From: Alteraquisediminimonas sediminicola
GTDB lineage: Bacteria > Pseudomonadota > Alphaproteobacteria > Sphingomonadales > Sphingomonadaceae
DNA length: 64,000 bases
NCBI RefSeq assembly: GCF_019740335.1
Contig: NZ_JAHXZS010000001.1
Span: 806,001 to 870,000, forward strand
Reading direction: 5' to 3'
Shown: piece by piece, positions 10,004-20,398 of the stretch
How the letters are laid out: each line of letters starts with the position of its first letter
How positions within the stretch are numbered: the first letter of the stretch is position 1
Made by a program: the position numbers and the translations under genes
Notes under the pieces: generated by a model
Database searches by the model: none
The model's input: only the letters and a program-made list of their open reading frames with translations
What the model was told of the DNA's origin: nothing

Positions 10004-10119
10004 CGCGAACATTCCCCTTTTGCTGCCCCCCAAGTCGGGCAATCGTTAATAAATAGCACCATCTGAATCAGCGATGCGAGAAAAAAATACAAAATATAGA
10101 CAAAAACTGGGGACAAACC

Positions 10120-11385
10120 TCAAAATGCAGTTTTTAACAGTCTTACCAGCCTCTCTAACCAAGTCTCGCCTCGACCAGAACCAGGTAATTCATCCGAACT
10201 CATGCCAAATTGGCGCAAATCGGCTGGATTGCTCGCCGCGTGATGTACCAGCCCGGCCAGCGCCGAAAATGCAGGCCCGCCATGCGCTTCCGGCAGACCG
10301 ATCAACCCACGTGGCCGCCCGACCCGCACCACACGGCCAAGCGTGCCCTGCAAATAATCGGCCACGCCCTTTAACTCGGCACCGCCGCCGGTCAGCACGA
10401 CCTGCCGCCCCACCGGCCCGGCAAAGCCAAGCCTCTTCAGCGCCGCCTCAATCTCGTCCGTCATCATGCGCAAGCGTTCGCGAATGACCGCGATCATCTG
10501 CGCCTTGGTGATGCGCTGCGCATCGCTGCCATCGTCGCTGCCGCCCAATGGCGCAATATCGAGCATGTCATGATTGTCGCGCGGACTGGTCGTGGCCGAT
10601 CCGTGGAAGCATTTCAGCCGCTCCGCCACTTCGCGCCGCATCCCGAAATGCGATGCAATGTCATCGGTGATGTCGGCAGCCCCCATCGGCAAGGACGTCA
10701 GGCCCGCCAGCATCCCGCCCGCGAACAGGGAAATATTCGTCACCCCCGCCCCCATTTCGATCAGGGCCACGCCAAGTTCGCGCTCTTCTTCCGACAGACA
10801 GGCATAGCCCGTCGCCACCGGCGAGGCGATGATCGACTTGACCCCCAGCATCGCATTGCGGACGCATTGATCGATATTACGCACGGGCGAGCTTTCCGCC
10901 GACACGACATGCACATCGACGCCAAGCCGATCCGCATGCAGGCCAATCGGCTTTTTCACGCCCTGCAATCCATCCAGCGTATAGAGCGTCGGCTGGGCAT
11001 GCAGCACGATCCTTCCTGCGACATCCAGATTCTGGCCGCCCGTGAACAACAGCTCGTCAATATCTTCCTGTTCGATGCGATGCCCGGCCAGTTCGACTTC
11101 GACCGGGAGAATATCGCTCACCAGCCCCCCGGCGGAAAAGCCGACCCACACATCCTGCACATGTTCGCCACTGATGCGTTCGGCCTGTTCCACCGCCTCG
11201 CGGATCGCCATTTCGGCGGCATGCATATCGGAAATATAGCCGCGCTGCACGCCCTTGCTTTCACGCTGGCCGGTGCCAAGCACCCGCAATTCGCCATCGG
11301 CATCGCGTTCGGCGATCATCGCCGAAATCTTGGAGCTGCCGATATCCAGTGCCGTGATGATGTGTTCGCCGCGTGCCTGTACCAT
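10120..11385 (-). CDS. ftsA: Cell division protein FtsA
   Basis: FtsA is an actin-like ATPase that ties FtsZ to the membrane. The 421-residue protein shows the phosphate-1 motif ALDIGSSKISAMI near the N terminus, LTGGGAELKG in the ATP-binding fold and, at the extreme C terminus, the amphipathic membrane-targeting helix ETWLERLVRLLKTAF. The ATG at 11385 has AGGGG 8 bases upstream. It is followed by ftsZ after 116 AT-rich bases, a gap that could hold an extra ftsZ promoter, and preceded by ftsQ at a distance of 79 bases. These are the only two sizeable gaps in the whole dcw cluster. Confidence 0.97.
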   Translation of the reverse strand: MVQARGEHIITALDIGSSKISAMIAERDADGELRVLGTGQRESKGVQRGYISDMHAAEMAIREAVEQAERISGEHVQDVWVGFSAGGLVSDILPVEVELAGHRIEQEDIDELLFTGGQNLDVAGRIVLHAQPTLYTLDGLQGVKKPIGLHADRLGVDVHVVSAESSPVRNIDQCVRNAMLGVKSIIASPVATGYACLSEEERELGVALIEMGAGVTNISLFAGGMLAGLTSLPMGAADITDDIASHFGMRREVAERLKCFHGSATTSPRDNHDMLDIAPLGGSDDGSDAQRITKAQMIAVIRERLRMMTDEIEAALKRLGFAGPVGRQVVLTGGGAELKGVADYLQGTLGRVVRVGRPRGLIGLPEAHGGPAFSALAGLVHHAASNPADLRQFGMSSDELPGSGRGETWLERLVRLLKTAF

Positions 11386-11464
11386 GCTGATCGCCCCTAA
11401 AATCCGTGCTGCTTACTGTGTACGCCTACCTCCGCTACGCTGACCTGAACGCATCTGCGCGCCC

Positions 11465-12397
11465 TCAGGTCGTCTCTTTCGTGACCGACGGCGGTGGCGG
11501 CTCCACTGCCGGTTCTTTTTGTTCAGCCCTGCGCACAACCAGCCGGTCAGGGATACGCATATCGAAACGGGCGAACCCCTTGCCCAGCATCCGCGCATTG
11601 GCATCGATGCGGACGAACTTCACCAACGCATGCTGCGCCTGTTCGCTGCCTTCCGGCAGTGCGAGCTCTTCGCCCGAATGGAAGCGCAAATCCCAGCGCC
11701 GCCCGCCGACCCAGATCGCGCCCGCTAGCAATGGCTTGACCGAAGGCACCGCATCCAGCAACGCCTGCATGTCCTGCACCTGACGATTGGCATCCGGGCC
11801 GATCACCAATGGCAGATCGGGCATGTTCGCGAGATCGACCGGGGCGAGCAACACCCCTTCCCCATCGACCAAGGTCAATTGCTGCTGATGCTGCCAGACC
11901 GCGACCGGCTGGCGCTCGACAATATCGACGACCAATGTATCTGGCAGGCGGCGCGACACCCGCGCATCCTTGATCCAGCCGAATTGGAGCAGTTCATTGC
12001 GCACCAGTTCCAGATCGAGCAACGGCATCGCCATGCTTTGCTGATCGAGCGCGACCGCATAGACCGGCAGACGCTCCATCCGGTTGATGCCGACGATTTC
12101 CACCCGCTTCACCTGAAAACCGGCATGGCCAATCGCCTCGCCCATTTCCACGCCGAGCATCTGCGGCAATTGCGCCGCATAAGCGCCCGCACCAAGCAAG
12201 CACACCGCCGCGCCGAAAAAGACATAGCGCCCGGCGGCGCGCAACTGCTCCGCCTGATCGGGAAAGCGGGCGAGCAGCTTGCTGAAATAAGACGATTTGC
12301 GCGGCGCAGGACGGCGCGGCTTGGCCGCCGCCGGGCGCTTACGCACCGCGTCGCCGCGCCTTACCTTCGTCCTGTCACCACCGCGCGGTGCGTTCAT
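11465..12397 (-). CDS. ftsQ: Cell division protein FtsQ
   Basis: The 310-residue bitopic membrane protein has a basic, proline-rich cytoplasmic tail (about residues 1-55), one transmembrane segment (about 58-75), a POTRA domain (about 90-160) and the FtsQ domain with the WIKDARVSRRLPDTL segment. FtsQ links early and late divisome proteins through FtsB and FtsL. Its C terminus ends in an acidic/proline tail of no known role. The start overlaps the ddlB stop by 4 bases (ATGA). Position between ddlB and ftsA is the standard dcw order. Confidence 0.94.
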   Translation of the reverse strand: MNAPRGGDRTKVRRGDAVRKRPAAAKPRRPAPRKSSYFSKLLARFPDQAEQLRAAGRYVFFGAAVCLLGAGAYAAQLPQMLGVEMGEAIGHAGFQVKRVEIVGINRMERLPVYAVALDQQSMAMPLLDLELVRNELLQFGWIKDARVSRRLPDTLVVDIVERQPVAVWQHQQQLTLVDGEGVLLAPVDLANMPDLPLVIGPDANRQVQDMQALLDAVPSVKPLLAGAIWVGGRRWDLRFHSGEELALPEGSEQAQHALVKFVRIDANARMLGKGFARFDMRIPDRLVVRRAEQKEPAVEPPPPSVTKETT

Positions 12398-13317
12398 TCC
12401 ATCGCCTCATCAATGATCTCTTGCACCAGTTCGGGATATGTCATGCCCAAATGTTTCGCCTGTTCGGGGACAAGGCTCAACGGGGTCATGCCCGGCTGGG
12501 TATTCACTTCCAACAAATAGATCCCGTCCACGCCTTGTGTATCATCCCAACGGAAATCCGACCGCGACGTCCCCTTGCACCCCAAGGCCTGATGCGCGGC
12601 CAGCGCCATATCCATCATCGCCTGTGCCACATCGTCCGGCACCTGCGCCGGGCAGACATGTTGCGTCATCCCGTCCGTATACTTGGCATCGAAATCATAG
12701 AAACCGCTTTTTGGCACCAATTCGGTGACGCATAGAGATTTTCCGCCCAACACGGCGACCGTCAATTCCCGCCCCTTGATGAACGGTTCGGCCAACAGCG
12801 CATCGAAATGCTGCCACGGCCCTTCGGCATCGCGGCGGATCGGATTGCCGTAATTGCTGCCCTCGGTCACAATCGCCACGCCGACCGACGACCCCTCATT
12901 GACCGGCTTCAACACATAAGGGCGCGGCAACGGATCGCCCGCATACAGGCTTTCGCTCTGCACGACATGGCCACCCGGCATGCGAATGCCGTGCGGGACG
13001 AGCGCCTGTTTGGTCAGTTGCTTGTCAATCGCGATGACCGATGTCACCAGACCCGAATGGGTGTATTTCAGGCCCATCAGGTCCATCATGCCCTGCACCG
13101 TGCCATCTTCACCCGGCGTGCCATGCAGCGCATTGAACACGACATCGGGCTTGGCCGCCGCGAGCTTGGCCGCGACATCGCGATCCATGTCGATCCGCGT
13201 GACCTTGTGGCCGAGCGATTCCAGCGCATCCGCCACGCCATTGCCGCTCATCAAGGAGACCGGACGCTCCGATGACCAGCCACCCATCAATACGGCGACA
13301 TGCAGCCGATCAGTCAT
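12394..13317 (-). CDS. ddlB: D-alanine--D-alanine ligase
   Basis: The 307-residue ATP-grasp enzyme joins two D-alanines for the peptidoglycan stem peptide. Visible motifs are the N-terminal MGGWSSERPVSL (the SER of the substrate loop), VKPVNEGSSVGV in the ATP-binding domain, KGRELTVAVL and the metal-binding EVNTQPGMTP near the C terminus. The ATG at 13317 has AAAGGAG about 9 bases upstream. The open frame runs further up, but only into murB coding sequence. The start overlaps the murB end by 8 bases and the stop overlaps ftsQ by 4, so the gene is translationally coupled on both sides. Confidence 0.96.
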   Translation of the reverse strand: MTDRLHVAVLMGGWSSERPVSLMSGNGVADALESLGHKVTRIDMDRDVAAKLAAAKPDVVFNALHGTPGEDGTVQGMMDLMGLKYTHSGLVTSVIAIDKQLTKQALVPHGIRMPGGHVVQSESLYAGDPLPRPYVLKPVNEGSSVGVAIVTEGSNYGNPIRRDAEGPWQHFDALLAEPFIKGRELTVAVLGGKSLCVTELVPKSGFYDFDAKYTDGMTQHVCPAQVPDDVAQAMMDMALAAHQALGCKGTSRSDFRWDDTQGVDGIYLLEVNTQPGMTPLSLVPEQAKHLGMTYPELVQEIIDEAME

Positions 13318-14263
13318 GCGTCTTTTCTCCTTTGGCGGACTTCTCCGCAGTGTCTTGATCCAGAGATTCAGCCCTACCCACGCGCTGGATTTCCCATTGC
13401 AACTCAACGCCCGACTTGTCCTTCACGCGGCGACGGACTTCCTCGCCCAATGCCTCGATATCCGCGCTGGTGGCGTCACCAAGGTTGAGCAAAAAGTTGG
13501 TGTGCTTTTCCGATACCTGCGCGCCGCCCAGTTGCAAGCCCCGGCATCCCGCCTGGTCGACCAAAGCCCATGCCTTTTCGCCCGGCGGGTTCTTGAAGGT
13601 CGATCCGCCCGTCTTGGAACGCAAGGGCTGCGATGCCTCGCGCTCTGCGGCGATCCGGTCCATTTCCGCGCCAATCACCACGGGATCACCCGCCACCCCG
13701 CGCAACGTCGCGCCAATCACAATCGCGCCCTCGGGCAATTCGGAATGGCGATAGCTATATCCCAGCGCCGCCAGCGGCAGTTCGACCCGCGTGCCATCGC
13801 GCAACACGACATCCGCGCTCAACAGCACATCCTTCATCTCGCGGCCATAAGCCCCGGCATTCATCCGCACCGCGCCGCCGATGGTGCCGGGAATACCGCG
13901 CAGGAATTCCGTCCCGGCAATGCCCGCATCGCGCGCGCTGGAAGACGCGAGTATCCCCGAAGCCCCGCCGCCACAGCGCAATGTCACCGCATCCAGTTGT
14001 TCGACCTTGGCAAAGGCCTTGCCCAGCCGCAACGTCACCCCCGGCATGCCGCCATCGCGGATGATCAAATTCGATCCCAGCCCCAAGGGCCACACCGGCA
14101 CAGATGGATCAAACGCGCGCAGGAAATCCTGCAAATCTTCGACATCCGCAGGTTCGAACAGATATTCCGCCGGGCCGCCGCTCTTAAACCAAATCAGCGG
14201 TGCCAAGGGCGCGTTGGGCGTCAGCCTGCCCCGCACCTTCGGCATCATGGGCCGGTCGTTCAT
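13310..14263 (-). CDS. murB: UDP-N-acetylenolpyruvoylglucosamine reductase MurB
   Basis: MurB reduces the enolpyruvyl ether of UDP-GlcNAc to make UDP-MurNAc, using FAD and NADPH. The 317-residue product has the FAD-binding loop [12 protein letters not shown], the [18 protein letters not shown] segment and the catalytic serine motif GSTFKNP. It lacks the extra loop of E. coli MurB and matches the shorter type II form. It ends in a charged tail of about 30 residues. The ATG overlaps the murC stop by 4 bases. Confidence 0.96.
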   Translation of the reverse strand: MNDRPMMPKVRGRLTPNAPLAPLIWFKSGGPAEYLFEPADVEDLQDFLRAFDPSVPVWPLGLGSNLIIRDGGMPGVTLRLGKAFAKVEQLDAVTLRCGGGASGILASSSARDAGIAGTEFLRGIPGTIGGAVRMNAGAYGREMKDVLLSADVVLRDGTRVELPLAALGYSYRHSELPEGAIVIGATLRGVAGDPVVIGAEMDRIAAEREASQPLRSKTGGSTFKNPPGEKAWALVDQAGCRGLQLGGAQVSEKHTNFLLNLGDATSADIEALGEEVRRRVKDKSGVELQWEIQRVGRAESLDQDTAEKSAKGEKTHD

Positions 14264-15681
14264 ACGCGCTTGCCCGTCACGGCATCAGCAAGGCCCGCCG
14301 CCCATTTGGTAATATCGCCCGCGCCAAGGCAGACCACCATATCGTCAGGCCGCACTTCATTGGCCAATGTCGCCGCCAGCGCATCGGCGGATGCGATAAT
14401 CCGCGCGCTGTGATGCCCGCGCCGTTTCAGCCCCTCGACCAAGGCCGCCGCGTCCACGCCCTCAATCGGCTGCTCACCCGCCGGATAGACCGGGGTCACG
14501 AACACCTGATCGGCATCGTTGAACGCCTGTTGAAACTCATCCATCAAATCGCGCAGCCGGGTAAAGCGATGCGGCTGCACCACCGCAATCACGCGCCCGC
14601 GCACGCCTTCACGCGCCGCCGAAAGCACCGCACGAATTTCGACCGGGTGATGGCCATAATCGTCGATCACGCTCGCCGGATTCCCCGCTGCAAACGCAAT
14701 TTCACCAACCTTGGTGAAACGCCGCTTCACCCCGCCGAACTTGGCAAAGCCACCGACGATCTGCGCGTCCGTCATCCCCATTTCCAGCGCGACCGCAATC
14801 GCCGCCAGCGCATTCTGGACATTATGACGCCCCGGCATCGGCATTTCGACGCCCTCAATCCGGCGCGTCTCGCCATCGCGATTACGCACCAGCACATCAA
14901 AGCGATTGCCGCCGGGGATCGGCGTCACATTCTCGCCGCGCACATCGGCCTGTGCCGCAAAGCCATAGGTCATGATCCGCCGATCGCGAATGCGCGGCAG
15001 GATCGCCTGCACCTCCGGATGATCGAGGCACAATACCGCCAGCCCATAAAAAGGGACATTTTCGATGAATTCGACAAAGGCCGACTTCACCTTTTCAAAG
15101 CTGCCATAATGATCGAGATGTTCCGGATCGATATTGGTCACGACCGCAATCGTGCCATCCAATCGCAAGAAGCTGCCATCGCTTTCATCGGCCTCGACCA
15201 CCATCCAGTCACTCGCGCCCAAACGTGCATTCGACCCGTAATGATTGATGATCCCACCATTGATCACGGTCGGATCGATCCCGCCCGCATCCAGCATCGC
15301 CGCGACCATCGATGTCGTCGTGGTCTTGCCATGCGTACCAGCGACGGCAACGGTGTTCTTCAACCGCATCAATTCCGCGAGCATTTCCGCGCGACGCACA
15401 ATCGGGATGCGCTTTTCCAGCGCCAATTCGACCTCCGGATTGCCGCGCTGGATCGCGGTCGAGGTCACGACCACCACCGCATCACCCAGATTGGCGGCGT
15501 CATGGCCGATCATCACCTTGATGCCCTTATCGCGCAGGCCCTGCACGACATAGCCCTCGGCCACATCCGAGCCTTGCACCTTATAGCCAAGATTGTGCAT
15601 CACCTCGGCAATGCCGGACATGCCGATCCCGCCGATGCCGATGAAATGGATGGTCCCGATATCGGTGGCGACGCCCCTCAT
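14260..15681 (-). CDS. murC: UDP-N-acetylmuramate--L-alanine ligase MurC
   Basis: The 473-residue Mur ligase adds L-alanine to UDP-MurNAc. It has the N-terminal Rossmann-like [11 protein letters not shown], the ATP loop GTHGKTTTT at about 115-123, EADESDGSF, the HNVQNALAA segment and [10 protein letters not shown] in the central and C-terminal domains. The H in GTHGKT and the DYGHHP motif separate MurC from MurD, MurE and MurF. The ATG at 15681 overlaps the murG stop by 4 bases. This gene, murB, murD, murE and murF together give the full cytoplasmic route to the pentapeptide precursor within this cluster. Confidence 0.97.
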   Translation of the reverse strand: MRGVATDIGTIHFIGIGGIGMSGIAEVMHNLGYKVQGSDVAEGYVVQGLRDKGIKVMIGHDAANLGDAVVVVTSTAIQRGNPEVELALEKRIPIVRRAEMLAELMRLKNTVAVAGTHGKTTTTSMVAAMLDAGGIDPTVINGGIINHYGSNARLGASDWMVVEADESDGSFLRLDGTIAVVTNIDPEHLDHYGSFEKVKSAFVEFIENVPFYGLAVLCLDHPEVQAILPRIRDRRIMTYGFAAQADVRGENVTPIPGGNRFDVLVRNRDGETRRIEGVEMPMPGRHNVQNALAAIAVALEMGMTDAQIVGGFAKFGGVKRRFTKVGEIAFAAGNPASVIDDYGHHPVEIRAVLSAAREGVRGRVIAVVQPHRFTRLRDLMDEFQQAFNDADQVFVTPVYPAGEQPIEGVDAAALVEGLKRRGHHSARIIASADALAATLANEVRPDDMVVCLGAGDITKWAAGLADAVTGKRV

Positions 15682-16835
15682 GCCCCTGCTCCTGCCAGAC
15701 GATTGGCTGTTTCAATCACACCGACCAATTCCGGCGCGGATGGCTGATCGATGGATTCGACCAGATCCGCCAAGGCCCGCGCCGCATCCGGGCGGCCAAT
15801 CGACCGCGACCTGCCCGCCGCATTCTGCAACGCTTCCGGGTCCAGCCCCAATTTTTGCATCTGCTTGGCCAATTCCACCGGCGTGAATTTATCCTGCGAA
15901 ATCGAGCGCCCGCCGCCCACCTGCGCCAATTCGCGCGCATTGGCGGTCTGATGATCATCCGCCGCCGATGGCAGCGGGATCAGGATGCCGGGCCGCCCGG
16001 CACAGGTCAGCTCCGCAATCGTCGATGCCCCTGCGCGCGCAATCACCAGATGCGCCCAGCCCAATTTCTCCGGCAAATCTTCCATATAGGTCGCGAGATC
16101 CGCCGGAATACCCAATTCCGCATATTTGGCGCGGACCTGTTCGATATCCTCGGTCCGGCATTGCTGCGTCACCTGCAAGCGGCGGCGAAACGCAATCGGC
16201 AACATCCCCAGCCCATCCGGCACGACCGATGACAGGATCGACGCGCCCTGACTGCCGCCCGTCACCAACAGGCGGAACACGCCGTCATCGGTCAACAACG
16301 GATAAGGCAATTCGCGTAGTGCGATGACCTCATCGCGCACCGGATTGCCGACGAGACAGGCCTTGTCGTAATATTTATCCTTCAACCGCCCAACCCGCGC
16401 ATGGCTCGTCGCAATCGCCGTCACGCGGCCCGCAAGCAAGCGATTGACCCGGCCAAGAATGGCATTTTGTTCATGGATCGCGGTCGGAATATCGTTGCGG
16501 ATCGCCGCCCATAACGCGGGCAAGGCCGGATAGCCGCCAAAGCCGATCACGGCGGCAGGGTTGAATGTTTCATACAGCCGTTCGGCCATCGCCACGCCCT
16601 GGCTGATCGCGGCCAAGGCCTTGGGCCAGCCGAGCGGGTTCTTGGTCACCCGTCCCGCAGGCAGGACATGGACCTGCGAATCCTTAAACAGGCCGGGGAT
16701 TTTCGCCCCGCGTTCATCGGTGATCAGCGCGACATGATGGCCGCGCCGCTGCAATTCGCTGGCAAGCGCCTGTGCCGGAGTCATGTGACCGCCGGTTCCT
16801 CCGGCGGCAAGGACGAAATGGCGGCGACTGGTCAA
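15678..16835 (-). CDS. murG: MurG, lipid II-forming GlcNAc transferase
   Basis: MurG adds GlcNAc to lipid I at the inner face of the membrane. The 385-residue GT-B enzyme has the glycine-rich loop GGTGGH at 12-17 and a second glycine loop, VTGGSQGA. It also carries the C-terminal nucleotide-sugar segment GAGTIAEL-like ([11 protein letters not shown]) with [10 protein letters not shown]. The start is TTG at 16835: it lies directly before the essential N-terminal loop, has GAGGA 8 bases upstream, and no ATG or GTG is available. It follows ftsW by 4 bases and overlaps murC by 4. Confidence 0.96.
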   Translation of the reverse strand: MTSRRHFVLAAGGTGGHMTPAQALASELQRRGHHVALITDERGAKIPGLFKDSQVHVLPAGRVTKNPLGWPKALAAISQGVAMAERLYETFNPAAVIGFGGYPALPALWAAIRNDIPTAIHEQNAILGRVNRLLAGRVTAIATSHARVGRLKDKYYDKACLVGNPVRDEVIALRELPYPLLTDDGVFRLLVTGGSQGASILSSVVPDGLGMLPIAFRRRLQVTQQCRTEDIEQVRAKYAELGIPADLATYMEDLPEKLGWAHLVIARAGASTIAELTCAGRPGILIPLPSAADDHQTANARELAQVGGGRSISQDKFTPVELAKQMQKLGLDPEALQNAAGRSRSIGRPDAARALADLVESIDQPSAPELVGVIETANRLAGAGA

Positions 16836-16839
16836 AGCT

Positions 16840-18057
16840 TTAAGTCCTCGTCACGATATAGGGCGAACGTTTTGCAGCAGGGTTGCGCCGGGTGAACGCC
16901 AGCAACAATCCGAAACCAGCCGATACCGCGATCATCGACGACCCGCCATAGCTGATAAACGGTAATGTCATCCCCTTGGAGGGGGCAAGGCCTACATTCA
17001 CCGCGATATTGATCACGGCCTGCAAGCCGAATTGGGTCGCAAGGCCTGCCGAGGCCAGCAACACGAAATCATCCTCTTCGTCCAACAGGCGGACAAACAC
17101 CCGCACCACAATCGCGGCATACAGCAGCACCACCGCAATGCAGGACATCAACCCGAATTCTTCGCCGATCACCGAATAGATATAATCGGTATGCGCTTCC
17201 GGCAGGCGGAATTTGGCTTCGCCCCCGCCCGGCCCGGTGCCGAAAAACCCGCCATTGGTGATGGCATTATGCGCCGCCTGCACCTGATAATCATCGCCTT
17301 CGCCAAACAGAAACGCGTTGATGCGCGTGCGGGCGACCGAATAAAAGGCATAAGCGCTCACAATCGCCGTCACCCCAAGCCCGATCATCACGCCGATCAA
17401 CCGGCCCGAAATACCCGCCAGCATCATCAACACCATCCAGATGCCCGCAAAAATCACGGTCTGGCCGAAATCCGGCTGCAACATCAACAATACCGCGATC
17501 ATCGCCGTCACGACCGCCGAAATCCGCATCACCGGCAGGGTGCGATCAAGGTTCCGCAGCGACAACAACCACGCCATCGCCACGACATAAGCGGGCTTCA
17601 GAAATTCCGAGGGCTGAAACTGGAAACCTGCAAGGTTAATCCAGCGCCGCGCGCCATTTGCTTCCGACCCGAACAACGGGATCGCGAACATCATCAACAG
17701 GCAGAAAATGCCCGCATACATCGCGATACGCCGTGCCCGATCCTTGGGCAGCAATGATGTCATGAACATCAACGGCAGACCGATCATCAGCCAGATCACC
17801 TGCCGCCAGAAATAATGGAGCGGCGCGATAATATGGGTCAAATCCGAATAACGCTGTGCGGATGCAGGCGAGGCAGCGGCGACCGATACCAGCCCGATCG
17901 CGACCAGCACCAGCACCAGCATCACCAGCACCCGGTCGATTTCCCAGAACCAGCGGCCAAGCGGCGTTCGGTCGGCACGGCCAAGCCGCTGCTTATGCGC
18001 CACCGGGCGCAACACGCGCGGTCGCCCGCGTTCGGCCTTGGGGAGAGCGCTGTTCAT
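16840..18057 (-). CDS. ftsW: FtsW, septal peptidoglycan polymerase of the SEDS family
   Basis: The 405-residue integral membrane protein has about ten hydrophobic segments after a basic 35-residue N-terminal tail. SEDS-family features include GSEANGARRWI with FQFQPSEF, HTDYIYSVIGEEFG and the C-terminal PFISYGGSS. FtsW polymerises lipid II at the septum together with the transpeptidase FtsI. The start overlaps the murD stop by 4 bases. The gene order murD-ftsW-murG places it with the lipid II enzymes. RodA is the main alternative in this family, but the position within the dcw cluster decides for FtsW. Confidence 0.96.
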   Translation of the reverse strand: MNSALPKAERGRPRVLRPVAHKQRLGRADRTPLGRWFWEIDRVLVMLVLVLVAIGLVSVAAASPASAQRYSDLTHIIAPLHYFWRQVIWLMIGLPLMFMTSLLPKDRARRIAMYAGIFCLLMMFAIPLFGSEANGARRWINLAGFQFQPSEFLKPAYVVAMAWLLSLRNLDRTLPVMRISAVVTAMIAVLLMLQPDFGQTVIFAGIWMVLMMLAGISGRLIGVMIGLGVTAIVSAYAFYSVARTRINAFLFGEGDDYQVQAAHNAITNGGFFGTGPGGGEAKFRLPEAHTDYIYSVIGEEFGLMSCIAVVLLYAAIVVRVFVRLLDEEDDFVLLASAGLATQFGLQAVINIAVNVGLAPSKGMTLPFISYGGSSMIAVSAGFGLLLAFTRRNPAAKRSPYIVTRT

Positions 18058-19328
18058 AGGCTTTCCACCGCCGCGACAAAGGCATCGCCCCGCGCCTCAA
18101 AATCGCGAAACTGATCAAAGGACGCACAGGCCGGGGACAGCAACACCGTCTCGCCCGCCACGGCCACCGCCGCCGCATCCCGCACCGCCTGTTCAAGCGT
18201 GCCGCTGACCGTCACCGACATAAAAGGCGAGAGCAATTTTTCAAACAACGGCGCGGCCTCGCCGATCACATAGGCCGCCCGCACATTGCCGAACCAGCGC
18301 TCGCAGGCGTGCAGGCTGTCGGTCTTGGCGACCCCGCCCAAAATCCAGTGGATCGCAGGGTACGCACCCAATGCAGGCGCGGTCGAATCCGGATTGGTCG
18401 CCTTGCTGTCATTGACATATAAAACGCCCGCGCGTTCCTTCACCCGTTGCATCCGATGCGGCAGGCCGGGATAGGTCGCCAACCCCTGTTCGATCATCGC
18501 ATCATCAATGCCGAGCGCCTGCGCGACCTTGATCGCAATCGCGACATTCTGGGCATTATGCGGCCCTTGCAGGGTCGGCCAGCGCGATTGATCATGAATA
18601 TCTGCCGCATGAACACGGATCAGGCGATGGTTGATCCGGCTCGCGATCATGCGCGACGGATCGTCATCACAGGCGATAATCGCCAGTTGATCGACATGCT
18701 GGAAATTGAACAACCGCTGTTTCGACGCGCAATAGCCCGCAAATCCGTCATAACGGTCAAGATGGTCCGGCGTGATATTGGTCAGCACCGAAATATCGCA
18801 GGCAAGGCTGTGGCTCAGATCAATTTGATAGCTCGACAGTTCGAGCACATAGACCCCGCCCGCAGGCAAAGGTGTCTGCCCCAAAATCGGCAGGCCGATA
18901 TTGCCGCCCAGCATCGCGGCCCGCCCCGCCGTCACGCAGAGATGATGAATCAGCGCCGTCGTCGTCGATTTGCCATTGGTGCCGGTAATGCCCACCACAA
19001 TATGCGGCGGCAGGCTGGCCCGCGCCTCGGCGAACAGTTCAATATCGCCGATGATCGGCACATGCGCCGCCCGCGCCTTATCCGCAATCGGATGGCGGTT
19101 GATCGGCACGCCCGGCGATACGACCAGCGCATCGAACCCGGCAAGGTCGATCTCCATCAGATCGGCCAACGTCACGTCTGTCCCAACGTCCGCCCGCGCA
19201 GCTTCATTGCTATCCCATGCCGTGACCTTCGCCCCGCTCGCAATCAATGCGCGCACGGTGGCAAGGCCGGACCGCGCAAGGCCCAGCACCGCATAATTTT
19301 TCCCGCGAAAGGCGTCGGAAACAATCAC
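18054..19328 (-). CDS. murD: UDP-N-acetylmuramoyl-L-alanine--D-glutamate ligase MurD
   Basis: The 424-residue Mur ligase adds D-glutamate to UDP-MurNAc-L-Ala. It shows VLGLARSG in the N-terminal domain, the ATP loop [12 protein letters not shown] ending at about residue 124, ELSSYQID and [10 protein letters not shown] of the central domain, and [11 protein letters not shown] with [10 protein letters not shown] in the C-terminal domain, which are MurD-specific. The start is GTG at 19328 and overlaps the mraY stop by 4 bases (GTGA). Confidence 0.97.
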   Translation of the reverse strand: MIVSDAFRGKNYAVLGLARSGLATVRALIASGAKVTAWDSNEAARADVGTDVTLADLMEIDLAGFDALVVSPGVPINRHPIADKARAAHVPIIGDIELFAEARASLPPHIVVGITGTNGKSTTTALIHHLCVTAGRAAMLGGNIGLPILGQTPLPAGGVYVLELSSYQIDLSHSLACDISVLTNITPDHLDRYDGFAGYCASKQRLFNFQHVDQLAIIACDDDPSRMIASRINHRLIRVHAADIHDQSRWPTLQGPHNAQNVAIAIKVAQALGIDDAMIEQGLATYPGLPHRMQRVKERAGVLYVNDSKATNPDSTAPALGAYPAIHWILGGVAKTDSLHACERWFGNVRAAYVIGEAAPLFEKLLSPFMSVTVSGTLEQAVRDAAAVAVAGETVLLSPACASFDQFRDFEARGDAFVAAVESL

Positions 19329-20398
19329 CGCAGTTTCAGCGTCGCAAGACCGGCCAGCGCCAGCGCAAACGAGATGATCCAGAAACGGATCACAACCTTC
19401 GTTTCGGCCCAGCCCAATTGTTCGAAATGATGATGGATCGGCGCCATGCGGAATACGCGTCTGCCGGTCCGTTTATACCAGAACACCTGAATGATGACCG
19501 ACAATGCCTCGACCACGAACAACCCGCCGACCAAGGCCAGCACGATTTCATGATGGGCGACGACCGCAACCGCACCCAAGGCCCCGCCCAAGGCCAAAGA
19601 CCCGGTATCCCCCATGAAAATCGCGGCAGGCGGCGCATTGAACCAGAGAAACGCCAGCCCCGCCCCCATGATCGCGGCGCACAAAATCGCCGCATGGGCC
19701 GCGCCCGGAATATAAGGAATGCCGAGATAGGGCGCGAATTTCGCATTGCCGACCAGATAGACGAACACGAGGAACGTCATCGACGACACGATCATCGGCA
19801 TCGTCGCCAGCCCGTCCAGCCCATCGGTCAAATTCACCGCATTGCCCGCGCCCACGATCACCGTTGCGCCGAACAATATATAGAACCAGCCCAGATCGAT
19901 CACCGGCCCCTTCACAAAGGGCAGATAGAGATTGGTGTCGCCGCTGACCGACACGATGATCGACACCGCCGCACCCGCGACCAGAAATTCCGCCAGCAAT
20001 CGCGCCTTGCCCGATACGCCTTTATGGCTGCGCTTCGTCACCTTATCGAAATCGTCGAGAAAGCCAATCAGGCCAAATCCGAACAGCACCAACAGACACG
20101 CCCAGACAAAGGCATTGGTCATGTCCATCCATAACAGCATCGACAACGCAATCGCGACCAGCATCATCAACCCGCCCATTGTCGGCGTGCCGACCTTGGC
20201 AAGGTGCGTCTGCGGCCCATCGGAGCGGATCGGCTGACCTTTGCCCTGTCGGACCCGCAGCCATGCAATCGCCTTTGGCCCGATTAAAAGCCCGATCAAG
20301 AGCGCCGTAAAAAGCGCCCCGCCGGTGCGAAAGGTGATGTAGCGGAACAGGTTGAAAAGCCCCGCGAAGTGGAATTGTTCTGCGATCCAGTACAGCAT
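19325..20398 (-). CDS. mraY: Phospho-MurNAc-pentapeptide translocase MraY
   Basis: MraY transfers phospho-MurNAc-pentapeptide to undecaprenyl phosphate, forming lipid I. The 357-residue polytopic protein has [10 protein letters not shown], the catalytic aspartate pair in GFLDDFDK (D115, D116), [10 protein letters not shown] and the C-terminal HHHFE segment. Ten transmembrane helices are expected and the hydrophobic stretches fit. The ATG shares one base with the murF stop (TAATG), so translation is likely coupled by re-initiation. Confidence 0.97.
   Translation of the reverse strand: MLYWIAEQFHFAGLFNLFRYITFRTGGALFTALLIGLLIGPKAIAWLRVRQGKGQPIRSDGPQTHLAKVGTPTMGGLMMLVAIALSMLLWMDMTNAFVWACLLVLFGFGLIGFLDDFDKVTKRSHKGVSGKARLLAEFLVAGAAVSIIVSVSGDTNLYLPFVKGPVIDLGWFYILFGATVIVGAGNAVNLTDGLDGLATMPMIVSSMTFLVFVYLVGNAKFAPYLGIPYIPGAAHAAILCAAIMGAGLAFLWFNAPPAAIFMGDTGSLALGGALGAVAVVAHHEIVLALVGGLFVVEALSVIIQVFWYKRTGRRVFRMAPIHHHFEQLGWAETKVVIRFWIISFALALAGLATLKLR

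Noticed and set aside
8690-10066. Long open frame (458 codons) on the plus strand opposite ftsZ
   Set aside because: Same shadow effect; high Arg/His/Asp content, no recognisable domain, and no ribosome site.
14200-15747. Long open frame (515 codons) on the plus strand opposite murC
   Set aside because: Antisense shadow of murC with the typical His/Arg/Pro-rich composition.
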